Shown in pieces: positions 1 to 10,940 of a stretch of 64,000 nt of DNA. Each line of letters opens with the position of its first letter. Position 1 is the first letter of the stretch. The notes below the pieces were generated by a model. It did no database searches, was not told the origin of the DNA, and worked only from the letters and a program-made list of their open reading frames with translations. The position numbers and the translations under genes are program-made. This stretch comes from Nageia nagi (taxonomy: Eukaryota; Pinophyta), in NCBI GenBank assembly GCA_050084985.1, contig JBITNC010000001.1:2046001-2110000 (forward strand), in the 5' to 3' direction.

Positions 1-1390
1 GTCTTTGAGCTCTCAACATTTGATCAAATTACTCTGACCTTTGAGCAAACTTAATACTTGTCTTGGCTTGTTGAGATAATCTCTCAATATCTTGTCTCAA
101 AGTAATGATTTCCTCTTCCAAGTTGTGATAAACATCTATTCTATTAGTCAACTAGAGTTGTAGGGCTTTTTTTAGTTATTTTGAATTCTTCTTGTTGAGC
201 TTTTATTTCATCAATTTTATCATTAGCTTCATTTAATTTTTTAGTCATTTTTTTTGCTTTTTCTTCTTTCATTATCAAGATCATATAAAGAATCCATAAG
301 CTCCTGTTCAATATCAACAACAACTTATTCTTCTTCATCATTGAAGTCTTCAAAAACTTAATCTTCCTTATTATTGACTCCAAAATCCATAAACAAGAAT
401 TCATTATGGTCATCTTTAGATCCATTGTTCAATCTATCAACATATTCATCTTCACTTTCTTTGGATATAAAACTTCTTTTACTATGATTATCTTTTTATA
501 AAGTTATATTTTTATTTCTTCTACTAATGTAAGTCTTGACTTTCTTATGTAGTCATCATTACCATTCTTTTTTCTATATGGATATTTGTTATCAAAATGA
601 ACAATACCATCATAACTAAAATATTTTAAAGGTATATTACCTTTATATTTACCATGACATCTTTTGAGTTTCCTAACAAATTTGGATTCTTTAATATCTA
701 ATGTATCTTCATCCAAGTATTCTTTGGATTTGGAAATCTTGGCAACTTTGAAAATAACTTCCTTATCACAAGATTTGGCCTTGTCCATCCTCATTTCATA
801 AGCAATCAATCACCCATACATCTCATCCAAAGAAAAAGCATTTAAATATTTTTTCTCTCCAATAATTAATACTTTGGCATGGAATCTAGATGGTAAGGAT
901 CTTAATATTTTCTTAACAATCACAACACCCTTAATCTTCTTTCATAATACTATGATGGAATTGACAATCTCATTGACGATAATAATATAAGGTGCAATAT
1001 CTTCTTCACCATTCATCTTTAATCCTTTTAACTGAGCTCTAAAGCTCTGCAACTTATCCTCCTTTATCTTATCATCACCTTCATGGATTCTTTCTAACTT
1101 ATCTCATATTTCTTTGGTAGTTTTACATGCCATAATCTTTACTAGCTCACTATTAACTAAACCAAACATAATTGCATTCTTTGCTTTAGAATCATTTTCA
1201 CATATTTTCTTACAAGTTGCATCAATTAGAGGAGTATAATAAATTGTATACTTAGCTTCTATAACTTCCCATATGTCAAATCCCAAGGCACAAAAATATA
1301 TTTACATTCTAATTCTCTAGAAGGTATAGTTAGTTCCATCAAATGAAAGTACTTTATTGGATTAAAAAGCTTCTTCAGATGTCATAGTAT
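1..1390 (-). pseudogene. Copia gag remnant (UBN2-type, degenerate zinc knuckle)
   Basis: Minus-strand gag of a Ty1/Copia element, running from about 1390 down past the window start. The N-terminal part at 1104-1286 reads as the UBN2-like capsid region (FDIWEVIEAKY followed by ATCKKICENDSKAKNAI). The piece at 504-809 holds a zinc-knuckle relic in which the second cysteine and others are lost (CHGKYKG, then SYDGIVHFDNKYP). The piece at 144-425 is a charged, coiled-coil-like tail. Several stops and frame changes separate the pieces, so no capsid protein can be made. It directly follows a primer-binding site and an LTR at 1433-3365, which fixes its identity as the 5' end of an element whose pol lies outside the window. 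Confidence 0.75.
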
Positions 1391-1432
1391 CACTTAGTGA
1401 ATCACCCTCAGTTGATTAGACATGATAAAGGG

Positions 1433-1450
1433 ACCCACTTTGATATCAAT
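1433..1450 (-). other. degenerate primer-binding site
   Basis: On the minus strand the bases just inside the LTR end read TTGATATCAAAGTGGGTCC, a degenerate form of the initiator-Met tRNA primer site (TGGTATCAGAGC and following). It lies directly between the LTR end at 1451 and the gag remnant, as expected for minus-strand DNA priming. Confidence 0.6.
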
Positions 1451-3365
1451 TGTTAAACTCCAAGTGACACTAAGAGGGGGGTGAATCAATGTGACATTAA
1501 TATTTAAGTCTTTAACTTTACCAATTGAAATAAAATAGTGTAAACATAAAACTAGATAAAGAAAGCACCACAAGCGAGCATCACACAACACAAGATGTAA
1601 AGAGGTTCACTAATGTGGCCACATTCCTAAATAAGATTGCTTGGATTATGGTACAAATATAACTATTACAAACATTCAAGTTTACAAAAAATTTACCAGA
1701 TTTAACCAGATGGAGTACCAACTCCAACTTTATCAACAACAATTGAAGGGAGCACCAACTATAAGGAACACCAATCCCTCTTGCCAAGCACCAACTTGAT
1801 GAACCACTAATTTAGCAATTTTGACAACATATTTTCAAACCCTAACATAAATGCCCTTAGTGATCTAGCTCATCAATCTTCACTCATGGCTATCTCTTTG
1901 AATCTTGCAATTAATTTTCATAGCTAGTTCACTATCATCTTTGTCATTCTATCACTATATATTCTTCACTGGCATTAATCTCACCCATACAACTATCAAA
2001 AATTTACATTCATGTGCTCATTTCAACCTACTTATTGTATCTCCTTCATTCTATACTACACTTTCATATTCATCATAACAATTTCAACAACATATTCATT
2101 TACTCATAAAACAACCTAATTCACATCACAAATCTAGATAACTCTATATAGTCTGATGCATTCATGTGGGTGTAGTATCATTTGAATTTCTTACCTTATA
2201 TTTTTCTCTATCTTCATTACTCTCTATTCAGCAATCCCCTTTTTCTCATCTTTGTTAACTTAACTACTCCCCTTTGTTATCTTATCTCTCTGCATATGTA
2301 TTCAGGTTAGCACCTTCTACTTACCTCTTAACTCTTTTTTTTTATAGCTAAGACACCACACCACATCAAGCTAATTCCCACTTTACACTATCTCAACTAT
2401 TACATGCCACCCAATTCAACCCTAACTCATACCATTTCTTAGGGTTCACATACAAACAAAAGTGTACCTAATGGTTGTTCTTGAAAATCAGTTACAAAAA
2501 TGATAAATTTAATTGCTAAATATTGGAAATGCTAACAATAGTTTCTCGTGATCTTAGAAATTAATTATCATGATAATTTCTCAATAATTGGCTTCTTTAT
2601 GCTCAACCAAGGCACCATTTGCATTCTATAATACCATTCATAATATACTCATTCGTAGTTTCATATGTAATATGGATCAACATACTAATGATAACAACTA
2701 TCTACACTTTAAAAGTATCATCCATAATCTTCTCATATGTGGTCTCATTTGTACTAATACCATCCATAGTCTTCTCATTCATAGTTTCATCTGCACTCTA
2801 AATCAACATACTCTTGATAGTAACTATCCACACTCATAAAGTACCATTTGTAGTCTTCTCATCCACGATCTCATTCACACTACTACCATTCATAGTATTC
2901 TCATCCACAATGCTACCATTTATAATCTTCTCATCCATGGTTTCATCCACACTATGGATCAATATACTCCTAACAATAACTATTTGCACTCCAAAAGTAC
3001 CATATGGAGTCTCATTTGCATTACTACCATCTATAGCATTCTCATCCATAGTCTCATTTGCAATGCTACCATCCATAGTCTTCTCATTGTGATCTTGGTC
3101 AATATGCACTCTAGATTTGTATGACATCACCTAAAGATATCCACACTACAAATTTACTTACTGTAGTATGCTTTAATGCTTTTGTAGTGCTTTCGTATGT
3201 CTACAATTTTTGCAGTTCTCTTTGCAATGGTACATCTCCTATACAAGCCAAACATGTACAATTTAAACTTCATTGATTACCTTGAATGTTTATCACATAC
3301 ATAACATCAACATACTCTCTGACCCACTATTTTGACAATAATGACAACCAATGCTAATAATGCAA
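1451..3365 (-). mobile_element. 5' LTR of minus-strand Copia element
   Basis: The plus-strand left end TGTTAAACTCCAAGTG followed by GAGGGGGGTGAATCA closely matches the left end of the LTR at 58162 (TGTTGAACTATGCGTG followed by a G-run and GTGAATCA). Both then share GAGGTTCAC(T/C)AATGTGGC and repeated AGCACCAACT-type words. These two are therefore one LTR family of about 2 kb. The upstream end near 3365 is approximate: TTGACAATAATGACAA at 3333-3348 matches TTGACAACAATGACAA close to the start of the other LTR, but no clean terminal dinucleotide survives. Confidence 0.65.
2600..3110. repeat. nested tandem repeat inside LTR
   Basis: Short units of about 30 bp (consensus like CCATAGTCTTCTCATCCATA) recur more than ten times. 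They are organised in longer units marked by ATGGATCAACATACT at about 2672, AATCAACATACTCTTG at about 2801 and ATGGATCAATATACTCC at about 2954. The spacing of 129 and 153 bp gives a higher-order repeat. Open frames here are translations of the repeat, not genes. Confidence 0.75.
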
Positions 3366-4379
3366 TATTGTACCGCATGTAATTATCTACCATATCACCA
3401 GTGATTAGAATAGAAAATTTAATTGTAATGGTCAACAAATTTACCTTCCTCAAGTTTACACATATACAAAGTAGTTAGAATCCCATATCATATAACATAA
3501 AGAGAAAAAGAAAAAATTTGCATAAAAGGTATTTTCTTTTTTAGTATTAGAATTGGTATTTGGTTCTATCTTGATTGGTATGTGGTTATACTTCATTTCA
3601 AAAATGATATGAAAATTGCATCAATAAGAAAAGTGAATAATAACACCAACATTGATGTGAGTGCCAACGCTTAAGGGGGAAAAAGCACTAAGATTCCTAC
3701 ATAACCAATTATCAATGCTTCGATGGATCATGGATAGAGGTGTTAGTATCATCAAGGGGAGTCTTAAAGTTGATATGACATGTTCTATTTTGTGCACAAG
3801 TCTCTACTTGCTGATCTTTTTGAATACCCAACTTCGGAAGTTCATCTCGAGCTATAACTGGAAAAACTACATTGAAAAATAGCACCAATGTTGAGCTTAG
3901 TGCCAATGCTTATGTTCCTCTAAAGTTACGAATTCAAATCCTAAGACTAGACTTAAATATGTTTCTAATCATTTTTTATTTCATTTTGTTCAGATTCCCA
4001 TGTAAACACCCTAGAACTAGTGTTGATCGACCAAAACACACACAAATTGAAGTAATTTTGAACATTTTCAAGATTATCTAGAAGCTATGGAGATTTTTGA
4101 ACCATCCAAGAGGCATCAATTTTCATTACAGTACTTCCTTATATTGTTAAACAAACATTCATTCTAAGTAAAAAGAGAGGGATAAAGAAGCATAGGATAT
4201 GGGAATGACCTAAATGAGGTGATTCTTGTGGTGAGATTATTGGTACTACTATTGGCAGAGTGTGAAGATGTCCATGGAGACCAAAACATTATTGAAGATA
4301 AAGAAGAGCTTCATAAGAAGGGAATATCCTTTACATTCTTCATGTTGTAAAATTGACTAGATGGATAATGTCATAGTCA
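3366..4379. other. AT-rich interval, no gene recognised
   Basis: No coding similarity seen. Two related stretches occur at about 3641-3672 and 3878-3912 (CACCAACATTGATGTGAGTGCC and CACCAATGTTGAGCTTAGTGCC), which suggests an old local duplication or two LTR pieces. Confidence 0.4.
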
Positions 4380-4972
4380 GTTAGCCCTATAAATTTTTGC
4401 GCAAGCAAAAAATAACGTCGACAGCCCAACTTTAATCAGCTTTAACTCGTTAGTACTGATCGGAATTTAACATATGACCAGTCGTTTTTGTAGTACTCCA
4501 AATATTCTACACGATGGTGCAAATATATTCTTAATACAACTGCTGAAGAAAAAGATGTGGCTTCCGCAGAATGAGATTATTTGCTGAGAAAAAATCAAAT
4601 TCTGTAATTCCTGCAATGCACCAAAAAAAATTCAGTACCCAATTTGCTAGAAGCGTTGCGTCGATCAAAGCTCTGATTACGCACGGCCCGCACTAGTATG
4701 TCGTCCCTCGTTGTTTTTCATGAGAAGTGGAGTCGATTGCGTTCCGACAGACAAGCAAATGAGCTTGTGTGAACTTCCTCCACAGATCTGAACGAATACA
4801 TCCACCTCAAATCGCTTCAGCAATCTATGCAGGCTCTTCCCCAAAAATGCATCATCACGCACGACAGTCAATTGTACAAACACGTTGATGGCCATTGGCC
4901 ACCTCATAGCAGAGTGGGAGAAAAAAGAAGCGTGCAATGATAGCAGAAAACACAACGAAAAACTTGGCATCC
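4380..4972 (-). mobile_element. internal fragment of an LTR element, unknown coding
   Basis: This is sequence just inside a primer-binding site and LTR (see 4973-5400), so it is probably leader or gag-proximal DNA of a minus-strand element. It is visibly richer in CG dinucleotides than its flanks. A minus-strand frame of 102 codons (4677-4985) begins in the primer-binding site itself (MVSERM encoded by ATGGTATCAGAGCGGATG). That is a common chance opening, and I recognise no domain in it. Confidence 0.4.
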
Positions 4973-4984
4973 GCTCTGATACCA
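4973..4984 (-). other. primer-binding site, initiator-Met type
   Basis: The minus strand reads TGGTATCAGAGC, a perfect 12-base match to the usual plant initiator-Met tRNA primer-binding site. It abuts an LTR end ...CTTTACA at 4985. Confidence 0.8.
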
Positions 4985-5400
4985 TGTAAAGATTTTGAAT
5001 ATTGCTATATCATTCCATTATAGATTCAAGTATTTATACATACACGTCATGACAAAACTCATGTAACAACTACTCATCACAAAAGACCTGAACACTCACA
5101 AACTCATGTAGCGGCGTTCGGATGGACGCGCTGGAATTACGTTGCTTTTTCCATCCACACGGAGTGGTGAGGAGACACTGTTGTTGTTCATCTCCACTAT
5201 AGCTGGTGCAAAGACGCCGAGCACCAAGGAATTGGATGAATTTTGTATATCCCAATGTGATTATATGGATATGAGTAGGATCATTGGAGAATATAGAAGG
5301 TTTATCCTCCAGCTAAAGTTAAATAAAATTTTGGATATATATCTGATTACGCTGATAGGATGATTGGTTGAAAATAGTTGAAATAGGTTAATATTAATTG
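4985..5400 (-). mobile_element. LTR fragment
   Basis: The plus strand begins TGTAAAGATTTTGAATATTG next to the primer-binding site. On the minus strand a TATAAATA box lies at about 5031-5038, roughly 45 bp before the LTR end, as in short Copia-type LTRs. The distal (U3) boundary is not clear; I place it near 5400 only because the composition changes to AT-rich there. No partner LTR is in the window, so this is a truncated element or LTR remnant upstream of the dioxygenase gene. Confidence 0.5.
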
Positions 5401-5870
5401 GAAATGATAAAAAAAATTTAGTCTCTTGTCTTGACTGATCCAAAATTTGTGATCAAATTTGACTGAAAAATAACCTCATCAGTTAAATTTGTGATCAAAT
5501 TTGAATAAAAGATGACCTCAACCATTTTTCATCACACATTGAATAAGACACTCTTTAAACAAAACTCTCGTGGGTAGACATTAGACATCGTACTGTCGGC
5601 AATCAAGTAAGGCACTACTCCAGCAAAAAATTTCACATCGCCAGTTTGAAGCGCATAATTTTTCATACTCCAAAATTTTAACTGTGAATTCAAAGAAATC
5701 GATCCGTCAATTTTGAATAAAGTAATTGGGTCAAGCATAAAACAAAGAAATCTTTCCTGTAGTTGGATTATAACAGATGAACAATCTTCAACTTATTTTT
5801 CTACCTTTTGTAGTAATAAGATAAAAGTAGATCCTACAATGTAATATAGTTAATACCTCAAATAACATCA

Positions 5871-5878
5871 TATAAAGA
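5871..5878 (+). promoter_or_regulatory. candidate TATA box of the dioxygenase gene
   Basis: TATAAAGA lies 146 bp upstream of the chosen start codon at 6017, in an AT-rich stretch. Position and sequence fit a plant core promoter, but many AT-rich alternatives exist. A possible 3' splice site (TTTACAG at about 5973) also leaves open an upstream non-coding exon. Confidence 0.3.
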
Positions 5879-6016
5879 TGTAGAATAACAAATAATTTTT
5901 TATCTTATTAGAACTTACAAGACAGTTACCTTTTGCTGTTTTTCACTCTCTCATTCTTGCATGACATTACTTTACAGGATGTAAGTATCAAAGCATTCAT
6001 TGATTCTATTTTGAAA

Positions 6017-7190
6017 ATGTCTTGCTCGCTGCAATCCCCAGGAGATGCTAGTGCAAGGGAAATAGATCTTGCAGTCCTTGATATTTCACAGTTCTCGCTA
6101 GCAGACTTTTGCGAGCAAGTACTAAGCCGTCTTCAAAATCATGTGGGTGTTGCCAAAATCAAAGAAGCTTGCAAAGAATGGGGATTCTTCCGCCTTGTCA
6201 ACCATGGGATTCCACCAGATCTTTTGCAAAAGGTCGAGACTGTTAACCGGGAGTTAATGTCCGCCTCCACGGAGGCCAAAGACAGAGCCACGACTTGTAA
6301 TCCAGTGGAAAGTTATTGCCGTAGCCCTAAGTCTGCCCCTACCTACGAGGCCCTCACCTTCCCCGATTTATCCAATTCGGATTCTGTTGAGGAAAGCTGC
6401 AGAAAGATATGGCCCCAAGATGGAAATCCAAACTTCTGGTATGTGACCTCTTTCGCCTTTTTCTTGCTCCAAACATGAATCTTATTGCAACAAGAGTGGC
6501 ATGAAGCTTTGCCTATAAATCTTTTCTCAAGTAATTGCATGGTGGATTCTGTATCCTGATAAGGTGGTCGGTTCCGATTCCTTTTAGATTGTTCTCCGTT
6601 TAGGGTTTAGGGTTTACTGAAACATCTTGATTGTTTGCACTTGCAGTGGCACCATTCGAACGTATGCATCGTGTCTATCGGCTCTAGTAGCCAAAGTCAC
6701 CAAGATCATTCTTGCAAGCCTGGGTTTGGATGTCAATACTTTCTACCGCTCTGATTTTGAAAAGTGCTTGTTCATCTTGCGTATAATCCACTATCGATTT
6801 GAGGAGAAACCTGTAGGAGAACAAGTGGCTCTGCCTGCTCACACAGATGTGGGTTGCATCACAATCCTTTACCAAGATGATGTAGGGGGCCTTGAGATTC
6901 GATCAAAGGAGGGGAGTGGCTTCATGTCAAACCTATCTCTGACTCGTTTGTTTTGAACATAGGAGACTGTCTTAAGGTAGGAATCCTTCACAGCTGAAGA
7001 ATTCTTGCACTTTCATATGTTGATATATGGGTCTCTGTGATTGTAGGGATGGACAAACGGTAGATATCGCAGCGCAGAGCATCGCGTAGTTTGTAATGGA
7101 TGGGCGGATCGCTTATCTGTGGCGTTCTTCTCGCACTTCCTACAATTATGCTTATGCTCCAATAATCAAAAGGGAGGTTTAGAAAGTTGA
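6017..7190 (+). CDS. 2-oxoglutarate/Fe(II)-dependent dioxygenase, 3 exons, frameshifted
   Basis: Plant DOXC-type dioxygenase: cytosolic oxidation of a small metabolite with 2OG, Fe(II) and O2; substrate not predictable. Exons: 6017-6438, 6647-6976, 7047-7190, joined by GT-AG introns (GTATGT...TTGCAG; GTAGGA...TTGTAG), phases 2 and 0. Exon 1 carries the N-terminal DIOX_N domain (KEACKEWGFFRLVNHGIP). Exon 2 has the iron ligands His and Asp in LPAHTDVGC (6840-6848). Exon 3 has the distal His in SAEHRVV (7080-7082) and the 2OG-binding Arg-x-Ser in DRLSVAFF. Start at 6017 chosen because the frame upstream lacks family character. A four-G run at 6911-6914 is one base short of the expected frame, so the reading shifts just before WLHVKP and stops at 6954. 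The C-terminus ends about 20 residues after RLS, shorter than usual; a possible fourth exon is 7228-7259. Either a recent pseudogene or a sequence error in the G run. Nearest relatives by eye are DAO/AOP-like enzymes. Confidence 0.85.
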
Positions 7191-8145
7191 CCTAAATATG
7201 TACAAGATTAATGTTTTCCTTATCAGGGCGAAATACATGATGTCGACGTTTGAGAATTAGACCCTTTTGACCTAGGAACCATGGTCCCAATTTAAAGACT
7301 TTATTCAAATCAACATTTATGAATTTGAAAAAAAAAAACTCTCGTGGGAGAGCCATAACATATGCTTTCCCATATAATTTTCAATGTTCAATCACCCATT
7401 TATGAATCTTATACAAGTTTGGCCTTATTCCCACAAACGTTCCAATTAGAGTGTTCCTTCACTTGTTACGCTTAATTTCCAAGATTTCCTACATAATTTG
7501 TCAACCTAGCCACATGGTTGATGATTTTCCCCTCCAATTTTGCTTCAATTATGTTATCAAGATTTTCTTTTGTGACCACATTGGTCCAAGAATTTGGTAG
7601 CCTTCGTGAGGGCAATTTTCGCCTTGCCCTCTCCATAATCGCTTTGGCTACAACTTTACTTCTATTTCACTCCCTTTCAACTGCAATTAATGTGAATGTT
7701 GATAAAAAATATTTGAAATAAATATTAAGTGATATCCTTTTAACATCTTTCTTATTAGCATTGTACCAATCACATAGAAATATTTTCACATCATATAGGT
7801 ATTATCATTGAAATAATTGGCATACATCTCTATTCTTCTCACCTTTTGAATAAGATGATTATACACACTTCCCACTAAGAAGGGCTAACCCCCATGTTGG
7901 ACACCTTGGGGACTTAAGGGACTAAGGAAGAGGATTCTCTTACATTATTTTATATGCATTAGGGTTTATTTTATGTATATCTTATATGTTATACAATAAG
8001 ATAACTTCAAGGAATGATATCACATAAGGAATGATATCACATCAAAATTTGGACATTCAAAAATCGTTATCCCAATCTTTTTGTCATATCTTTAATATAC
8101 CGAGATCTATTAAGTGCATTAGCAATTCTTTTGGTGTATTTATCT
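7191..8145. other. intergenic, no gene recognised
   Basis: AT-rich DNA downstream of the dioxygenase gene. It contains a short exact direct repeat, AAGGAATGATATCACAT twice in tandem at about 8012-8046. TTATCAG at 7221-7227 followed by a 32-base open stretch to TAG could be a last exon of the gene. Nothing else is recognised. Confidence 0.4.
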
Positions 8146-8563
8146 TGAAGTATTTAAGACAAAATAAAAATAAGAAATATTTAGTAATGTAGCAAATGAA
8201 CTAGAGATAGTAATGGAGTCTATATTATTAATGTCACACCAATACAGTACATAGATACAATATTGAACCAAACATTTTATATCATTACATACCAAACTTA
8301 ATCCAAACAAAAACAAATGAACATATACTTTCGAATTTGAAATTCAAGAGCAGTGCAAAATATGAAAAACCAAAATTCTAATCCCTAACACTTCTAAGAA
8401 AATAGGAAATGAAACATCACACATGAAACAACAATAATGAAAATGCTAGCATTGGCATTGGTGTGGACACTGATATGGGCTCTGCTGCTGGAATAGGTAT
8501 ATAAGCATTGGCACTAAGACAGCAGAATAACTCTAACTTCAAGGAGAGCTTTGACTTCCAACA
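8146..8563 (-). mobile_element. 3' LTR of split Copia element (8146-16559)
   Basis: Positions 8146-8375 match 16061-16290 closely (TGAAGTATTTAAG, then AGTAATGGAGTCTATATTATTAAT, and so on); these are the R-U5 end on the minus strand. The U3 end is CCAACA at 8558-8563, next to a minus-strand polypurine tract AAGGGGGATTA at 8564-8575. The two LTRs of the element agree only in their R-U5 halves (see the mosaic LTR at 16061). Confidence 0.7.
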
Positions 8564-8589
8564 TAATCCCCCTTGATGATGAGAGAGCT

Positions 8590-9475
8590 CATAAGTGACT
8601 CTCTTAGCATTAGAAACCAAGCTTTAGTAGTGCTTTTATAAATGTGTTTACCAATTGAAATTTAGTGCCAACATGCCCAAGCTCAATCACTTTCTTTTCC
8701 ATCATGTCTCAAATAAAATGGTACTTCACATTAATATATTTTGATTGAGCACGATGTATAGGATTTTGTTTTGAGGGAATCGCACTTATGTTATCATAAA
8801 GAAGTAATGTAAGTTCACATTGCCTCTCACCAATCTCTTCCAAGACCTTACGAAGCTACAAGGCTTGAGCTCATGGTAAAGTAAGTGTTATATACTCAAC
8901 CTCTATTAATGATAATGCAACTGTACTTTGATTTCTAGAACTCCATGTAATCAAGTTTGAACCAAGTGAGAAGAAATTTTTACATGTGGACTTTCTATCA
9001 TTGATGTCACTGCCCCAATCACTATCACTAGCCCAAATAATTTCAACTTCTTTGACTAGGAGTAATGAATACCAAAATATGTAGTACCTCTAATATACCT
9101 TTATTTTTTTTGTTACCTTCAAATGCATAATGGAAGGATCACTCATAAATCTAGCCAGCAATTAAACAACATATTGTATATCATTTTTATTATTGGTGAG
9201 AAATATGAGACTTCCCACTATGCTCTTAAACTTAGTCTTATTTACTTTTTTAGCCTCATGTTCTTTGCACAAAAGCTTTCCATGAGCAATTGTGTAGCAA
9301 AAGGCTTACACATGTCCATCCTAAACCTTTTCAATATACCTTTGGTGTATTTTGATTGATAAATAAATATCTCTTCATTCTTTTGGTATACTTCCATTCC
9401 AAGAAAGTAATGTATCAAGCCCAAATCCTTCGTTTCAAATTCTTGCATCATCTTAGTTTTAAATTCATCATTCAA
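8590..9475 (-). pseudogene. Copia reverse transcriptase C-terminus and RNase H remnant
   Basis: Minus-strand translation at 9242-9475 gives the post-YVDD part of a Copia reverse transcriptase (KDLGLIHYFLGMEVYQKNEE, then YTKGILKRFRM, then PFATQL). Downstream to about 8590 the frame continues with many stops through RNase H words (RGTTYFGIHYS; SSHLVQT; LYHELKPCSFV). Part of the pol of the element bounded by LTRs 8146-8563 and 16061-16559. Non-functional. Confidence 0.75.
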
Positions 9476-10100
9476 TTATAGATTGTTTCCCATGTCTATG
9501 AGATCATCCACATACAAACACACAAGTAAAATATTAGTACCTTATTTCTTGTAGTAGAGTGTGAGCTTACTATTGCTCCTATTGAATACACATCATTGGA
9601 AATAGCTGTTAATTCTTATTTACCATGCTCTAAGATCCTGCTTCAATCAATATAATACCTTTTTCAACATGTAGATATGATCTTCTTTCCCTTTTTCAAT
9701 AAAACCATATCGTTGATTCACATAGACCTCCTCATTTAAGTAGCCATTAAGAAAAATACTTCTAACATCCATATGGTGGACTATCCAACTTTTATTAGCT
9801 ACCAATTACAACACTAGTCTAACTGTCTCTTTCCTAGCAATTGGTGCAAATGTTTCTTCAAAATCAATACCATATTTTTTAGTAAATCCTTTGGCCACCA
9901 ATCTTGCTTTTTACCTTTCTACACTTCCATCATTATTATATTTTATCTTGTAGACCCATTTAGAGCTTACATATTTCTTTTCTTTTGGAAAATTACAAAG
10001 CTCCCATGTATTATTTTTTATGATTGCATTAATCTCCTCTTGCATAGCTTGTACCTAAACTTTGTGTTTACAAGATTTCTCAAAATGTGAAGGTTCAAAA
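9476..10100 (-). pseudogene. Copia reverse transcriptase remnant
   Basis: Minus strand from about 10060: [67 protein letters not shown], then the catalytic box LYVDDLIDMG with YVDD at 9503-9514. This is the RVT_2 domain of Ty1/Copia, interrupted by stops (one in the stretch LYxLKQDLRAW). It is separated from its integrase (13600-14520) by the insertion at 10118-13327. Confidence 0.8.
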
Positions 10101-10117
10101 TTTTTAAATCTTATCAT

Positions 10118-10283
10118 TGTTGAAATGAATAATGCATTATTGTAAGGTTTTGTAAGGTTCTTCTTGTAAATTCACCAATACATAAAGGTATCCCTAGATA
10201 CCTTAAGTATTTAAGTGAATATGATAATGTAACTTGTCCTACACTCCTTCTCATGAGCATGCCCTTTGGGTAAAAAGGTGAAT
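10118..10283 (+). mobile_element. truncated LTR
   Basis: Starts TGTTGAAATGAATAATGCATTATTGTAAGG and shares TACCTTAAGTATTTAAGTGAATATGATAATG and CTCATGAGCATGCCC with the LTRs at 11460, 12821 and 34075. It breaks off after about 165 bp, where minus-strand internal sequence of a related element begins. Confidence 0.7.
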
Positions 10284-10560
10284 AAGCATGAATTCAACAT
10301 AAGAATTCAAACTTCACTAACCTAATAGAATCCTTGACCTTGCAAAATTATGCTTTAGGAAGGGGTTTAGTGAACAAATCAGCAAAGTTCAGGGCAGATG
10401 GATAATACTGTAAGTGTATGATTCCATTTAAAACCTTCTCGCTGATGAAGTGTGCTTGGATTTCAACATGTTTTGTTCTCTGATGGAAAATAATATTCTT
10501 ATCCAAAGAAATAGTCGATTGATTGTTTGAAGAAATTTGAGATGTGCAAGCTTGATACAA
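10284..10560 (-). pseudogene. inverted Copia RNase H C-terminus
   Basis: The minus strand encodes SLDKNIIFHQRTKHVEIQAH, then FISEKVLNGIIHLQYYP, then FADLFTKPLPKA before a stop at 10348. This is the conserved RNase H end of Copia pol (HIxxxxHFIxxxV...LADxFTKPL). It is an inverted, imperfect copy of 10648-10940 on the plus strand. The frame is intact over 70 codons. Confidence 0.75.
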
Positions 10561-10619
10561 GAAGATTTCAAATCACTTTGTAGACATTAGATTCTTCAAC
10601 TACTTCTCTAACTCTGATC

Positions 10620-10940
10620 TATATGTGCATCTTCTAAAATAAATTGGGTATGAGCAAGCTCACCCATCTCATAGTTCTTGAAATAATCAATCGACTATTT
10701 CTTTGGCTAAGAATGTTGTTTTCCATTAGAGAACAAAACATGTTAAAATCCAAGCACACTTCATCAAAGAGAAGGTTCTAGATGGCATCATACACTTGCA
10801 CTATTTTCCATCCACCCTAAACTTCACTGATTTCTTTACTAAACCCCTTCTTGAAGCATAGTTTTTCAAGCTCATGGATTCTATTGGGTTAGTGAAGTTG
10901 CTCTAAAGGAGGAGTGAAGTTTGAATTCATGTTTGTGATA
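10620..10940 (+). pseudogene. Copia RNase H C-terminus remnant
   Basis: The plus strand carries the same region as 10284-10560 in the opposite direction (AATCAATCGACTATTTCTTTGG..., AAACATGTTAAAATCCAAGC..., CTAAACCCCTTCTTGAAGCA). It contains stops, then the 3' untranslated region shared with 41060-41170 (GGAGTGAAGTTTGAATTC). It belongs to the same Copia family as 34075-42324. Confidence 0.65.

Larger units (their letters stand above)
10284..10940. repeat. imperfect inverted repeat, arms about 280 bp
   Basis: Arms 10284-10560 (minus) and 10648-10940 (plus) are the same RNase H-to-3' UTR segment in opposite directions, separated by about 90 bp. A transcript crossing it could fold into a long imperfect hairpin. 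Confidence 0.7.

Noticed and set aside
2834-3130. Minus-strand ORF of 98 codons rich in Asn/Glu/Met
   Set aside because: Translation of the tandem repeat in the LTR.
4677-4985. Minus-strand ORF of 102 codons as a secreted protein gene
   Set aside because: It starts inside the tRNA primer-binding site of an LTR element; the hydrophobic start is accidental and no family is recognised.
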